A stretch of 64,000 nucleotides of DNA, taken from the NCBI RefSeq assembly GCF_027580225.2, contig NC_073352.2, positions 4,714,501 through 4,778,500 of the forward strand. The letters run 5' to 3'. Source of the DNA: Misgurnus anguillicaudatus. Lineage: Eukaryota > Chordata > Actinopteri > Cypriniformes > Cobitidae. Below are positions 34,101 through 46,500 of the stretch, piece by piece; positions within the stretch are counted from its first letter, which is position 1; each line of letters starts with the position of its first letter. The notes beneath the pieces were generated by a model. The model did not search any database. It was given only the letters and a program-made list of their open reading frames with translations, and was not told the origin of the DNA. The position numbers and the translations under genes are program-made.

Positions 34101-37100
34101 TACCAAAAGGCAATCTTTATTAGAATTCATCTTTCTTATTTCTGTTAAATGTTAAAGCATCAGGCTAAAAGTGTTTGAATTACTAAAGTGTTTTAATTAG
34201 TTTATTTTCAGGCATTTCTTACAAAATGTCATCTCATCTTCACCCTCTCTATCTATCTATCTTATCTATCTTATCTATCTTATCTATCTTATCTATCTTA
34301 TCTATCTTATCTATTTTATCTATCTGTCTGTCTGTGTGTCTGTCTGTCTGTCTGTCTATCTATCTCTCTCTCTCTCTCCCTCCTCTCTCATTATCGCTCG
34401 CTCACACCAAGTCGCTCGCTCGCTCACTCACACAAACTCGCTCGCTCACTCACACAAACTCGCTCGCTTGCTCGCTCACTCACACAAACTCGCTCGCTAG
34501 CTCGCTCACTCACACAAACTCGCTCACTCACACAAACTCTCTCGCAAAAACTCGCTCGCTCACACACACAAACTCGCTCGGGCACTCACACAATCTCGCT
34601 CACTCACTCACTCACACAAACTCGCTCGCTTGCTCGCTCACTCACACAAACTCGCTCACTCACACAAACTCACTCGCAAAAACTCGCTCGCTCACTCACA
34701 CAAACTCGCTCACTCACTCACTCACACAAACTCGCTCACACTCGCTCGCTCACTCACACAAACTCACTCGCACAAACTCGCTCGCTCGCTCACTCGCACA
34801 AACTCGCTCGCTCGCTCGCTCACACAAACTCACTTGCACAAACTCGCTCGCTCACTCGCACAAACTCACTCGCTCACTCACACAAACTCGCTCGCTCACT
34901 CACACAAACTCGCTCGCTCACTCACACAAACTCGCTCGCTCACTCACACAAACTCGCTCGCTTGCTCGCTCACTCACACAAACTCGCTCGCTTGCTCGCT
35001 CACTCACACAAACTCGCTCACTCACACAAACTCACTCGCAAAAACTCGCTCGCTCACTCACACAAACTCGCTCACTCACTCACTCACACAAACTCGCTCG
35101 CTTGCTCGCTCACTCACACAAACTCGCTCACTCACACAAACTCACTCGCAAAAACTCTCTCGCTCGCTCACACAAACTCGCTCACTCACTCACTCACACA
35201 AACTCGCTCACACTCGCTCGCTCACTCACACAAACTCACTCGCACAAACTCGCTCGCTCGCTCACTCGCACAAACTCGCTCGCTCGCTCGCTCACACAAA
35301 CTCACTTGCACAAACTCGCTCGCTCACTCACACAAACTCACTCGCTCACTCACACAAACTCACTCGCTCACTCACACAAACTCGCTCGCTCACTCACACA
35401 AACTCGCTCGCTCACTCACACAAACTCGCTCGCTCACTCACACAAACTCGCTCGCTCACTCACACAAACTCGCTCGCTCGCTCGCTCACACAAACTCACT
35501 TGCACAAACTCGCTCGCTCACTCGCACAAACTCACTCGCTCACTCACACAAACTCGCTCGCTCACTCACACAAACTCGCTCGCTCACTCACACAAACTCG
35601 CTCGCTCACTCACACAAACTCGCTCGCTTGCTCGCTCACTCACACAAACTCGCTCACTCACACAAACTCACTCGCAAAAACTCGCTCGCTCACTCACACA
35701 AACTCGCTCACTCACTCACTCACATAAACTCGCTCGCTTGCTCGCTCACTCACACAAACTCGCTCACTCACACAAACTCACTCGCAAAAACTCGCTCGCT
35801 CACTCACACAAACTCGCTCACTCACTCACTCACACAAACTCGCTCGCTTGCTCGCTCACTCACACAAACTCGCTCACTCACACAAACTCACTCGCAAAAA
35901 CTCGCTCGCTCACTCACACAAACTCGCTCACTCACTCACTCACACAAACTCGCTCACACTCGCTCGCTCACTCACACAAACTCACTCGCACAAACTCGCT
36001 CGCTCGCTCACTCGCACAAACTCGCTCGCTCGCTCGCTCACACAAACTCACTTGCACAAGCTCGCTCACACAAACTCACTTGCACAAACTCGCTCGCTCA
36101 CTCGCACAAACTCACTCGCTCACTCACACAAACTCGCTCGCTCGCTCACACAAACTCGCTCGCTCGCTCACACAAACTCGCTCGCTCGCTCACACAAACT
36201 CGCTCGCTCGCTCACACAAACTCGCTCGCTCGCTCGCTCACTCTCACAAACTGGCTCGCTTGCTCACTCACACCCGCTCGCTCACGCTCACACACACTCG
36301 CTCGCTCGCTCACACTCACACAAACTCATTCGCTCGCTCGCTTACTCACTCACACAAACTCGCTCGCTCACACAAACTCGCTCGCTCGCTCACACAAACT
36401 CGCTCGCTCGCTCACACACACTCCCTCGCTCGCTCGCTCACACTCACTCCCTCGCTCGCTCGCTCACACAAACTCACTCGCTCGCTCGCTCACACAAACT
36501 CACTCGCTCGCTCGCTCACACAAACTCACTCGCTCGCTCTCTCACACAAACTCACTCGCACAAACTCGCTCGCTCACACAAACTCACTCGCTCGCTCACT
36601 CACACAAACTCACTCGCACAAACTCGCTCGCTCACTCACACAAACTCGCTTGCTCGCTCACACAAACTCACTCGCACAAACTCGCTCGCTCGCTCACTCA
36701 CACAAACTCACTTGCACAAACTCGCTCGCTCACTCACACAAACTCACTCGCACAAACTCACTCGCTCACACAAACTCACTCGCTCACTCACACAAATTCG
36801 CTCGCTCGCTCACACAAACTCACTCGCACAAACTCGCTTGCTCCCTCGCTCACTCTCACAAACTGGCTCGCTTGCTCACTCACACAAACTCGCTCACACA
36901 AACTCTCTCGCTCGCTCACACTCACACAAACTCACTCGCGCGCTCGCTTACTCACTCACACAAACTCGCTCGCTCGCTCACTCACACAAACTCACTCACA
37001 CAAACTCACTCGCTCACTCACACAAATTCGCTCGCTCGCTCACACAAACTCACTCGCACAAACTCGCTTGCTCCCTCGCTCACTCTCACAAACTGGCTCG

Positions 37101-39051
37101 CTTGCACACTCACACAAACTCGCTCACACACACTCGCTCGCTCGCTCACACTCACACACACGCGCTCGCTCTCTCACTCTCACACACTCTCTCTCTCTCG
37201 CTTACTCTAACACTCGCTCGCTCGCTCACTCACACAAACTCACTCGCACAAACTCACTCGCTCGCTCGCACAAACTCGCTCGCTCACTCGCACAAACTCG
37301 CTCGCTCGCTCGCACAAACTCACTCACACAAACTCGCTCGCTCGCTCACTCGCACAAACTCGCTCGCTTGCTCACTCACACAAACTCACAAACTCACTCG
37401 CACAAACTCGCTTGCTCACTCTCACAAACTCGCTCGCTCACTCACTAGCACAAACTCGCTCGCTCACTCGCTAGCACAAACTCGCTCGCTCACTCGCTAG
37501 CACAAAGTGGCTAGCACAAACTCGCTCGTTAGCACAAACTCGCTCGCTAACACAAACTCGCTTGTTAGCACAAACTCGCTCGCTCACTCGCTAGCACAAG
37601 CTCGCTCACTCGTTAGCCCAAACTCGCTAGCACAAACTCGCTCGCTAGCACAAACTCGCTCGCTCACTCGCTAGCACAAACTTGCTCGCTCACTCGCTAG
37701 CACAAACTCGCTCGCTCACTCGCTAGCACAAACTCGCTCGCTCACTCACTAGCCTCGCTAGCACAAATTCGCTCACACAAACTAATCACATACTTTTGCC
37801 ATTGTAACTAACCATATCACTGGTTTATTGGTTGTATGTTTTAGACTCAGCAGAATCTAAAGAAAGAGACCGAAAGCCTACAAGACATGAAAAATGAACT
37901 GGCTGTAGATGATGGTGTACTCCATCAGTGGGTCACAGATGTTCAGGAGTGGGCTCACACTAGTAAGTAAAAGCTATAACATGTCTTTTCATTTACATTT
38001 GCAAAACAAGTGTGCTACAACTTGAAAATGCTATTTTTTTCCATTGATTGCAATTTTTGACACTTTTTACAGCAACTGTAGGAGACAGTGATGCTGCAAT
38101 TCAGACAACAAGGAACACAATAGAAGAATTGTCTTTGTGCATTAAACAACGGCAGCATCGTCTTTATAGACACACTGGTATGTTAAATATTTAGTAAAGA
38201 ACTACTTGTTTGTTGTCTTCTGCATTATTACTGCTGCTGCTGTTACTAAAAAAATCCCAATTTTAATTAATTATGTTTCAGCCACAAACAAGGGACGGAA
38301 TAAAATAAGGAGAAAACTTAATGAGGAGAAAAAGAAGCTGGCTTTTGCCATTGAACAGCACAATGCCCTTGTTGACCCCGCCCTTAAGGTAGCGTCCGCT
38401 GAAGAAGTCCTTCAAAATGACTTCGTTTTCCCCTGGCAACTAACAGAGCAAGGTCAGTTATGCATAACATGGATATTTACATTGAAATTTTCAGTCACTG
38501 TCTTAATCTCATTTACGTGTCATACCTGTATTATGTAGATGATGTCAATCTCTTGACAAAGAAAAAAGTATTTGACAAGGTAATGCTGATTCAACGCCTA
38601 GAAGAAGAACAGACTGTTCTTGTTCAAGAGGCAAAGCAGCATTGGCTGAATCTAAGAAGTCAGGAACACAAACTGAACAGTTTGCTTGATACCATCATTT
38701 CAGGTGGTATGTATTTATAATCTGTTATGTATTCATCTATGTAACCATGTATTCATATTTGCCTGATGCCACATGAAATTAACCCTTATTTTCATTTGTG
38801 TTTGTTTTACAGTTAACCCCTGGAATCTTCCAGATGATGGGATTCAAGGACTTCAATGTGTCTTGAAGAGAAAATTACATCAGTTAAGAGCTCACCAGGA
38901 CACTGTAAAAACAAGTTATCAGGCAATAGACACCATAAACCAACATATTACTGTTGAAGAATGTGAATATCCCAGCTGGCCAGAAGACTCAGAAGCCCTT
39001 TATTCAAGCACTGATCTGAGCTCTGATGAAGACGATACATGTCTGTTGTAG
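28136..39051 (+). CDS. KDZ-family (Kyakuja-Dileera-Zisupton) transposase gene, about 16 coding exons
   Basis: Exons: 28136-28405, 29158-29230, 29335-29409, about 29847-30137, 30314-30415, 30935-31167, 32646-32824, 33051-33144, 33337-33684, 33764-33881, 34018-34109, 37845-37962, 38073-38177, 38282-38452, 38539-38706 (or 38703) and 38813-39051, about 860-900 codons. All junctions from exon 4 on agree in phase. The N-terminal cysteine cluster is CLECKKNVAVVKCKDC ... YTCIDCDTAIH (CxC-type zinc domain), followed by CSCGEEKYSVG and LRCEQCRETW. The KDZ nuclease follows: CPACTPLM then VAVDGNRKLHRFKK, AVCRHGVLLRALNMFRGE, FFCADIMCKYWPYL, SVMHAKVHGIKCEIKWSG and the acidic GEEVEQTNSFLSR. The C-terminus is a long coiled-coil-like region ending in SSTDLSSDEDD. 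KDZ proteins are RNase H-fold DNA transposases. An AATAAA lies at 39334. The reading frame shows no disabling mutation past exon 4. Confidence 0.8.
31458..31781. mobile_element. MITE with near-perfect 33-bp inverted ends
   Basis: CGCATTCACACGGGGCGTCA then GCGTTAACGCTT at the left matches the right end read inward with one mismatch (ACGAGGCG). TGACAG flanks both sides (31452-31457 and 31782-31787). It is GC-rich, unlike its surroundings, and lies in a KDZ intron. Confidence 0.8.
31910..32547. mobile_element. TTAA-flanked element in a KDZ intron
   Basis: TTAA at 31906-31909 and 32548-32551. The inverted ends are AGGGATATTTCTACCAAATA and (inward from the right) AGTGATATTTCAGCCAGATA, and the match continues for about 80 bp (CATATGTCCATC on both arms). 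Non-coding. Confidence 0.85.
34244..37784. repeat. 3.4-kb minisatellite in the KDZ intron
   Basis: It starts with (TATC)n and (TGTC)n runs (34244-34366), then about 3.4 kb of CTCGCTCACTCACACAAA units and variants of CTCG/CTCA plus CACAAA, with higher-order blocks reused along the array. At the right end the unit changes to CTCGCTAGCACAAA. The array is free of stops in several frames, giving long artificial ORFs (HTNSLARSL repeats) that are not genes. It sits between exons 34018-34109 and 37845-37962. Confidence 0.95.
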
Positions 39052-39339
39052 TTATTTACTAAATACGTTGCAGTTTTTTTTCTTTCACTTTATCTATTAC
39101 TCCTCTTTCTCCATCTGTCTTTTTTTCCCTCTGTTTGCATGTGTGCTTGCCTTATAAAATGGGAGATGAAATATTAACTGTTTAAGGGATGGATTAAAAT
39201 GTTAATTTGTGTTTTTCTGATGGGATTTACTTTTACAGACATATATCCTGCGCATTTTTACAGACATGTACTATAGTGGATTGCTGGGATTGGGGGCGCA
39301 ACAGAAGATTATTTCAAAATCTAAACAATGATAAATAAA

Positions 39340-40082
39340 AAGTAATTATATTTACTTGTTGTTACTTGTTGTATTCTTTAAGAAAATCACTTTAAATTGT
39401 AAATTCATATAAATAATGTAGTGGGAGACATACATTACTATATACAATGTTCATTTCTTTGTGACATTAATAAATAAATTACAAACAAGGATTTAATTTT
39501 TGATGAGCAAATACATGAATAGGTCATCTTTACAGTGCTTATAGTTTTAATAACAAAGTTTGGGATGAACACGTTCAAATAAATCTAAATCATCATGTTT
39601 CAACTGACGAGCAAGAATGGATACGCAGCCGGAGTTCGCATATGCAGGCTGCATACGTCATCAAGCCTGGTTTAATTTAACTATTGCATTCCCAATGTAT
39701 TTATTTTTTAGATCTATCATGTAGGCTACCGTAATGAGTAGCCTGTTTTGGGTTTCTCCCTTCTTTTTTCTCTCTTCTCTTTCGTTCAGATGACTTGGAA
39801 GTAACGTTATTGTTACACTTTGTGTTATATTCTTGTATTTCATATATGACATTTCTGAGTACAAGCATATTTCAACATTTTACGATTAATTAAGAATAAC
39901 AGTAAACTTTATAATTTGTTAATATTCTAAAATAAGACGTTAAAGCCAACAAATGCGACCTCCGGAGGGTTCAGCCTTCGGATTTGGAAACGGCCACAGT
40001 CGACCATTCCCCGTTTCCTTGATAGTTTTCAGCATCCCTCCACCAACTGTTTCCTAACACTCGCCTGGTTAACCAGAATAAT
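39340..40082. other. No gene seen between the KDZ 3' end and the 54-bp repeats
   Basis: AT-rich sequence. At 39620-39660 and 39955-40010 are short GC-rich palindromic patches (GCAGCCGGAGTTCGC, CCTCCGGAGGGTTC). Confidence 0.3.
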
Positions 40083-40245
40083 GAGGGGAGTGCTTTGGGT
40101 TCGGGCCGAATATCGACCTCGAAGTCCTCTCATCGGGGCTTGAGCGCTCAGGGTTTGGGCAAAATACAGAGCTCGGAGGCCTTTTCTTAGGGCGTGCGTG
40201 CTCCGCGTTTGGGTCAAAAATCAAGCTCGGAGCCCCTCTTCGGAC
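40083..40245 (-). repeat. Three tandem 54-bp units, open on the minus strand
   Basis: The minus strand encodes three 18-residue units: APSLIFDPNAEHARPKKR, PPSSVFCPNPERSSPDER and TSRSIFGPNPKHSPHYSG. The spacing is exactly 54 bp and differences keep the frame open. The surrounding ORF is only 77 codons. Confidence 0.6.
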
Positions 40246-40544
40246 AGCACGCCGAAAACACATACCATTTATCCTAAACAATGGTGTGTATAACTTAAAC
40301 AAGCATGGTTAGGGGGAATCATTTTCACACATGAAATAATACAGCTGATTTCTAACCTTAGCCTCAGTGAAAGTCTTTGTAAAGCAACCCCATTAGACAC
40401 AGTGCTCACCACTTGCATTGTCAAAAATCTCGGTCAAAAATTGACATGAAGGTGACATGTTAAGGACAGGTATGGTAACCAATTTGTGTCCTCTGTGTAC
40501 AGACACTGGATGGATTAAATGCAAAGTAGTTAACACACACACAC

Positions 40545-41370
40545 ACACATTTTGGTGTTTCCATGTTTTGTGGGGGAATTCCATAGACATAGCCTAATGG
40601 TTTTATACTGTACAAACTGTATATTCTACTCCCTAACTCCAACCATCACAGAAAACTTTCTGCTATAGATTTTCAAGAAACATCATTCTTTTTTTATGCT
40701 TGTTTCCTCATGGGGACCTCAAAATTTCCTCACAAGGTCAAAAAAATGCATTCCTATCTTTGTAGATAGCACAGGTACATCACTAAGATGTCCGGTAAAG
40801 ATCTGGAGATCTGGAATACATCTGGTGTGTAAACACATCTTATAAAGGTCTTAGAAAGAGCTGCTTTACATACATTCTAAATCAAAAACGTCTTGCAGAC
40901 GTGTTCAATATGTCTATGTGACATATTTTAGGAAACGTCTCAGAGACGTATTGCAGATGAGCAAACAATCTTAATAATACGTCTTGCAGATGTAAAAGCA
41001 GACATCAAATAGATGTCTTCGAGATGTATGTGTGCTATCAGAGTAGGGACAATCGGTCCCCACAACGTGATAAATACCAGGTACACACACACAGACACAC
41101 ATTCTGGTTTCCATGTTTTGTGGGGATATTCCATAGATGTAATGCATTTTATACCATACAAACTGTATATTCTATTCCCCTTACCTACCCCATTCCCTAA
41201 CCCAAATCACAGAAACACTTCTACTTCACATTTTCAAGAAACATTATTTTGTTTGATTTATAAGCTTGTTTCCTCATGGGGACATTAAAATGTCCTCACA
41301 AGGTCACAGAAATACTGATATTCCTATCTTTGTGGGAACAATTGGTCCCCACAACATGATAATTACCAGG
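40545..41370. repeat. Two tandem copies of a repeat next to CA microsatellites
   Basis: Copy 1 (about 40545-41080, interrupted by a MITE) and copy 2 (about 41100-41370) both read TTTCCATGTTTTGTGGGG ... TACAAACTGTATATTCTA ... CTTGTTTCCTCATGGGGAC ... GGTCCCCACAAC. Each is bordered by (AC)n. Confidence 0.8.
40765..41039. mobile_element. Small TIR element inside repeat copy 1
   Basis: The ends GATAGCACAGGTACATC and GATGTATGTGTGCTATC are inverted with two mismatches. The interior repeats GACGTCTTGCAGA-like words. Copy 2 of the host repeat shows the uninterrupted site. Confidence 0.7.
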
Positions 41371-41571
41371 TATACACATACACACATACACACTTCAAGC
41401 CACCCCTGGAGCTGTGGCCAGCCATAAAGGTTATGATGTTTCTCCATCTCCATTGCATATTTGGACCCAGAGACTGTAACACTGACTTGGTAAAAAAGTA
41501 GATCTTTGTGCACTGTACAGGCTTTTTAAAAGACATTTGGAGACATGTGTGCAATTGATACATGTGCACAC

Positions 41572-41830
41572 GGGCAGTCATAGCCTAGTGATTAGAGTTG
41601 GGCTTGTAACCCACATGAGAGTTGCTGGTTTGAATCTCAGGGCTGGCAGGTTGCTACTGTGGTGGCCTTGAGCAAGGCACCTTTTTTGCTCCTCGGGTGC
41701 CCACTGCTCCGGGTGTGTGTGTTCAGTAATTGCAGTGCATCTGTTCACTACTCACTGTGATGGGTTAAATGCAAGAGTCACATTTCAGGTGTGTGTTGCA
41801 TACTTGACAAGCATGTCACACATCCCTTCA
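41572..41830 (+). mobile_element. tRNA-derived V-SINE (HE1-like)
   Basis: The 5' part (GGGCAGTCATAGCCTAGTG, then GGCTTGTAACCC and GGTTTGAATCTCAGGG) has box A and box B-like tRNA promoter sequence. The body (GAGCAAGGCACC, GCCCACTGCTCCGGGTGTG, GATGGGTTAAATGCA) is the conserved central domain of V-SINEs in fish. Head and body order support a SINE rather than a tRNA gene. Confidence 0.75.
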
Positions 41831-42959
41831 CTTTATGTAGGTATCAATGTTTACCCAGATTCAAGGACCAAATGTCCTGTTGGAACAGTGTTACTTTCCG
41901 TTTCTGTAAGAACAGAGATGTTTCTTTGACATAAATACTTGGACTAAGGATTAGGAATAGTTACAGGCTTTGACAGGTAAACCATTGCATGCTGTTATTT
42001 GTACAAACTGTTTAGAGTTTTTGACATTTGTATCAGAGAAATGTACCAAATGCCCTTATGGTCTATATGATACACATCCTCTGTTGTGGGCGTTCCAGTG
42101 GTAAAATTATGCATATACTAAAATGCTCATATATGGAGATATCCCTAGCCCCAACCACACTACTTTTTTAAACCCGAATCTTCAAGTGCTCGTAAGAACT
42201 GACATTAAATTACAATTGAATTAAATTTGATAATGATTTGAATTCTGATGATGATAAAGAAATACAGAAGGTAAATGTTACAGAATGTCTGCAAAAGACT
42301 ACAGTTTTTGTCTAATTACCACAAAAAAACTTTTTTCTTAACTATGTACATTGTACAAAAGTTACTGATTGTACAGTAGCACTACGAAATAATCATGCTG
42401 TTAATGTTATTTGTTATTCACAATTTATGAGGTACTTTTATAAAAACAATAGTAAAATAGTACATTTAATAATAACTATTGATTGCAATATTGTAAATAT
42501 AAAATAATATGTAAAAGGAAACATATAATTATCAATTTTATAACTATAGTTATAATCACAATATACAATATGTTGTATATACCCCGTCTGTGTATAACAT
42601 ATATAAACTTATAGACTACATATATGCTTATTTTTAACTAGCCCAGTTCTTTGATAAATATGCATTAGAGTTGGGTACAGATGAGGCAAGGACTCATGCA
42701 GTGGCAGATTAATGTTTATTAAACAACAAAATATCATCAAAACTCTCATCAATGTATATTCCTTTGTCAGTGTTTGAGAGGACTCAGGCAATATAGGGCT
42801 GGCAAAACGTCAAGGGTCAGGACTCCTGCAGGGAACCACAGAGGAGGAAAACAGATAGAGGACAAAAGGAGAAACATAGAAAAACAAAGGGTAACAGAGA
42901 ACAGAGCGGGGGGACAAATTAACAAATACTATAAGAGTGAGCAGTCAAGATAAACTTGA
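41831..42959. other. No gene seen
   Basis: AT-rich sequence with short simple repeats. No open frame with family features and no clear element ends. Confidence 0.3.
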
Positions 42960-43376
42960 AGGAGTAGTCTACTCATTTTCAATATTAAAATATGTTATTA
43001 CCTTAACTAAGAATTGTTGATACATCCCTCTATTATCTGTGTGCGTGTACGTAAGCGCTGGAGCACGCTGCGACGCTTCGATAGCATTTAGCTTAGCCCC
43101 ATTCATTCAATTGTACCATTTAGAGATAAAGTTAAAAGTGACCAAACACATCAACGTTTTTCCTATTTAAGACGAGTAGTTATACGAGCAAGTTTGGTGG
43201 TACAAAATAAAACGTAGCGCTTTTCTAAGCGGATTTAAAAGAGGAACTATATTTTATGGCGTAATAGCACTTTTGGGAGTACTTCGACTAGGCGCAGTAA
43301 CAACCTCCCTCTCCCATTATGACTTTTCAGGCGAGTACTAACATATTTTAATATTGAAAATGAGTAGACTATTCCT
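42960..43376. mobile_element. TTAA-type element
   Basis: The left end AGGAGTAGTCTACTCATTTT and the right end inward AGGAATAGTCTACTCATTTT match for over 35 bp (TCAATATTAAAATATGTTA). The right flank is TTAA; the left flank is TTGA, a one-base change. Confidence 0.8.
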
Positions 43377-43532
43377 TTAAGTGTACATGGCCAATAGATA
43401 CACAGATCAATCAACATAGTTAAATGTTTTCAAATATCTGTATAGAAATACATAAAACAATATAAAATATTAATGGTTAATATACATAAGGGTTTAGTGC
43501 AGTAAGCTTTTTAAAAAAAAAAAAACATTACT

Positions 43533-46500
43533 TTATTCATCCGAATGAAAAAGTTCATAAGGCTCCCATGTGTCCTTCCACTTTACTCCACTGAAAAACA
43601 ATATAAATGTAAAATATAAATATAAAAATGTAAAAAAAAATTCACCCTAACTGACATTTATTTAAAAAAAAAAAGATGTAAGTAAAACTGTAGCATTTGA
43701 GTAGCAAAATATTAGAAAACAGAGAGAATAAAAATTACACAAACTTGTAAAACTGTAACAATATTTATGTTTATTATTTATATTACATTTATAATAATAT
43801 TTTATATTTACAAACTAATAAAAAGTACATACCAGCCAGAGCAAGGCTGCCACCGAACCTTTGTTTCTTTATTCCCCTGAAAATAAGCAAATAGTAAGTT
43901 TAATTTTCGACATTTTAACTATTTTATTTAACAAAGAAATTTTACCACAAAGCTCTATCTATGATCCTGCACAGAAATTTAAATTCAAGCCAAATAAAAA
44001 CTCAATGTTACTTACATTTTTTGCTATTCTTGTTCCCAGGGTTTTTACAAATGGAAAGTGTTCTTTCAGTAAATGCACGGGACAGTCTAATAGGAAGAGA
44101 GCATAAACAATCATCTTACTATTTGAGAAGGACTGAGGCTTTAAACAACACAATGCCGGATGTAGGATAGAAAATAAAAGGCATATACAGTGTTGATGCA
44201 GAATGATGACATTGGATCTATTTTCCTACTAAAAAAAATCTAACACTCCTGTTTACCAGCATAAGGCCTAATTTGCATGTTGGTACTAACATAGGATGAT
44301 AGCTACTAAAGCTAGTATGTGTTGGCTTTTAAATGCTGATATGATGCCAGCAAGTCCACAATAAAATTCACACGTCACATCTCTTATTTTTTTTATAAAT
44401 AGCCGAAAAGACCAAGACAATCATATAAAAGTTCAGTGTATATGGCCAAAAACTATTTTAATTGGTTACAACAAAATGTTTTTCATTTTGAACACCACAT
44501 TCTTTTTGCCTGATGTGTTCATAGATTCTTTGATGTGTCTATAGATTCAGTAAACACGAATGTGTTAAAGGTATAGCGGAAGATTTCTGTTTTCCGGGTG
44601 GATCACCTCTATTATTGGTCATTCCAGATGTCAATCATTCTGATTATATGTTGACGTATAACCGTCCTACGTGCTCGCCTCTAGGTTCGCTTTCTGCACA
44701 TGCACACCATTACGTGTATGTGTGTTGTGCTACGGTTTCAACCATTCATTGAAGGTCGCGTTCTCACTGTGTTTTTTTTTTTCAAAATGTTTGAGGGTCA
44801 CAAGAGAAAAAGTGTCTACGAATTGTATGACAAGAAGAGAAAGGACTATAAAGAAAGAAAGAAGACCAGAGTGTTGATGGGAGACTATTTCACACGCTGG
44901 CGTGAGCTAAAAGGACAGGTTGGGCTTCCCACGCGAAGTTTCTACTGAAAAGGTACATTTTGTCATGCTATTTGGAGAAATCCATTTAAAATCACTACTA
45001 GTAAAAGTTCATGTAAGCTATGATTAGCGATGCTAGCCCTGGCACAAGTCACGAACCGCACAGACACAGTAAACATGCCGACAGCAACTTGTAAACAGAG
45101 CGAAGAGAAGAACTGAGCTCCTGCATGCTCTCTCTCTGTCTCGTGCACGCGTTTAACAGCCGTTTCCTCTCGGGAGGAGGGAGAGTGTTGCGTGTGCATT
45201 TTTTAAAAAACATGGAGGGGCGGTTCTTTTAAATAATTCGGGAAAATCTCCAGCTATACCTTTAAATATTGTTATAAGCAAGCAAAAATTACATTCAGGG
45301 AATTACCTTTAATCTTGTACCGAAATTTGTTAGTTTGTGAGACAGGCAGATGAGGGACATTGGCAGCTGCAGAAAAAGTGTGTACATCAGCACTGTTGTC
45401 TTTTGGACCTAAAGAAAGTGTAAAGTGACAGATTAGATGGACAAAAACTGGCAGACTGGATGAGGAAAGGACAAAAAAGATAGACAGGTCTAGGGAGGAT
45501 GTATGGAATAATGGAAGGGAGAATGTATGGATGAGAGGATGTATGAATGTATGGATGGACAGATAGAGAGTTGGTAGTATAAGTCTTACCTTTAAGTGAT
45601 TTTGTGACAGGCAGATGAGGGACATTGGCAGCTGCAGAAAAAGTGTGTACATCAGCACTGTTGTTTTTTGGACCTAAAGAAAGTGTAAAATGACAGATTA
45701 GATAGACAAAAACTTGCAGACTGGATGAGGAAAGGACAAAAAAGATAGACAGGTCTAGGGAGGATGTATGGAATAATGGAAAGGAGAATGTATGGATGAG
45801 AGGATGTATGAATGTATGGATGGACAGATAGAGAGTTGGTAGTATAAGTCTTACCTTTAAGTGATTTTGTGACAGGCAGATGAGGGACATTGGCAGCTGC
45901 AGAAAAAGTGTGTACATCAGCACTGTTGTCTTTTGGACCTAAAGAAAGTGTAAAATGACAGATTAGATGGACAAAAACTTGCAGACTGGATGAGGAAAGG
46001 ACAGACAGACGGACAGATTAGATAGACAGGTCTAGGGAGGATGTATGGAAGAATGGAAAGGAGAATGTATGGATAAGAGGATGTATGAATGTATGGATGG
46101 ACAGATAGAGAGTTGGTAGTATAAGTCTTACCTTTAAGTGATTTTGTGACAGGCAGATGAGGGACATTGGCAGCTGCAGAAAAAGTGTGTACATCAGCAC
46201 TGTTGTCTTTTGGACCTAAAGAAAGTGTAAAATGACAGATTAGATAGACAAAAACTGGCAGACTGGATGAGGAAAGGACAAAAAAGATAGACAGGTCTAG
46301 GGAGGATGTATGGAATAATGGAAGGGAGAATGTATGGATGAGAGGATGTATGAATGTATGGATGGACATATAGAGAGTTGGCAGTAGAGATGTTCCGATA
46401 CCATTTTTCTCTTCCCGATACCGATTCCGATACCTGGGCTCAGGGTATCGGCCGATACCGAGTACCGATCCGATACCTGGGTGTATATCTGTAAAATATA

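Noticed and set aside
34226..37500. Very long open frames (up to 994 codons) made of HTNSLARSL-type repeats
   Set aside because: They arise because the CTCG/CTCA/CACAAA minisatellite lacks stops in several frames at once. There is no domain, start context or splice logic, and the array sits between two in-phase transposase exons.
41572..41650. A functional tRNA gene
   Set aside because: Box A and box B-like sequence is present but it continues directly into a V-SINE body and the arms pair imperfectly.
45387..46369. Minus-strand open frames of 128-178 codons across the tandem array (MLMYTLFLQLPMSLICL and YLSIHTFIHPLIHTF repeats)
   Set aside because: They read the array exons in the wrong frame or run through introns. 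The 84-nt exons in the phase-1 frame with good splice sites explain the region better.
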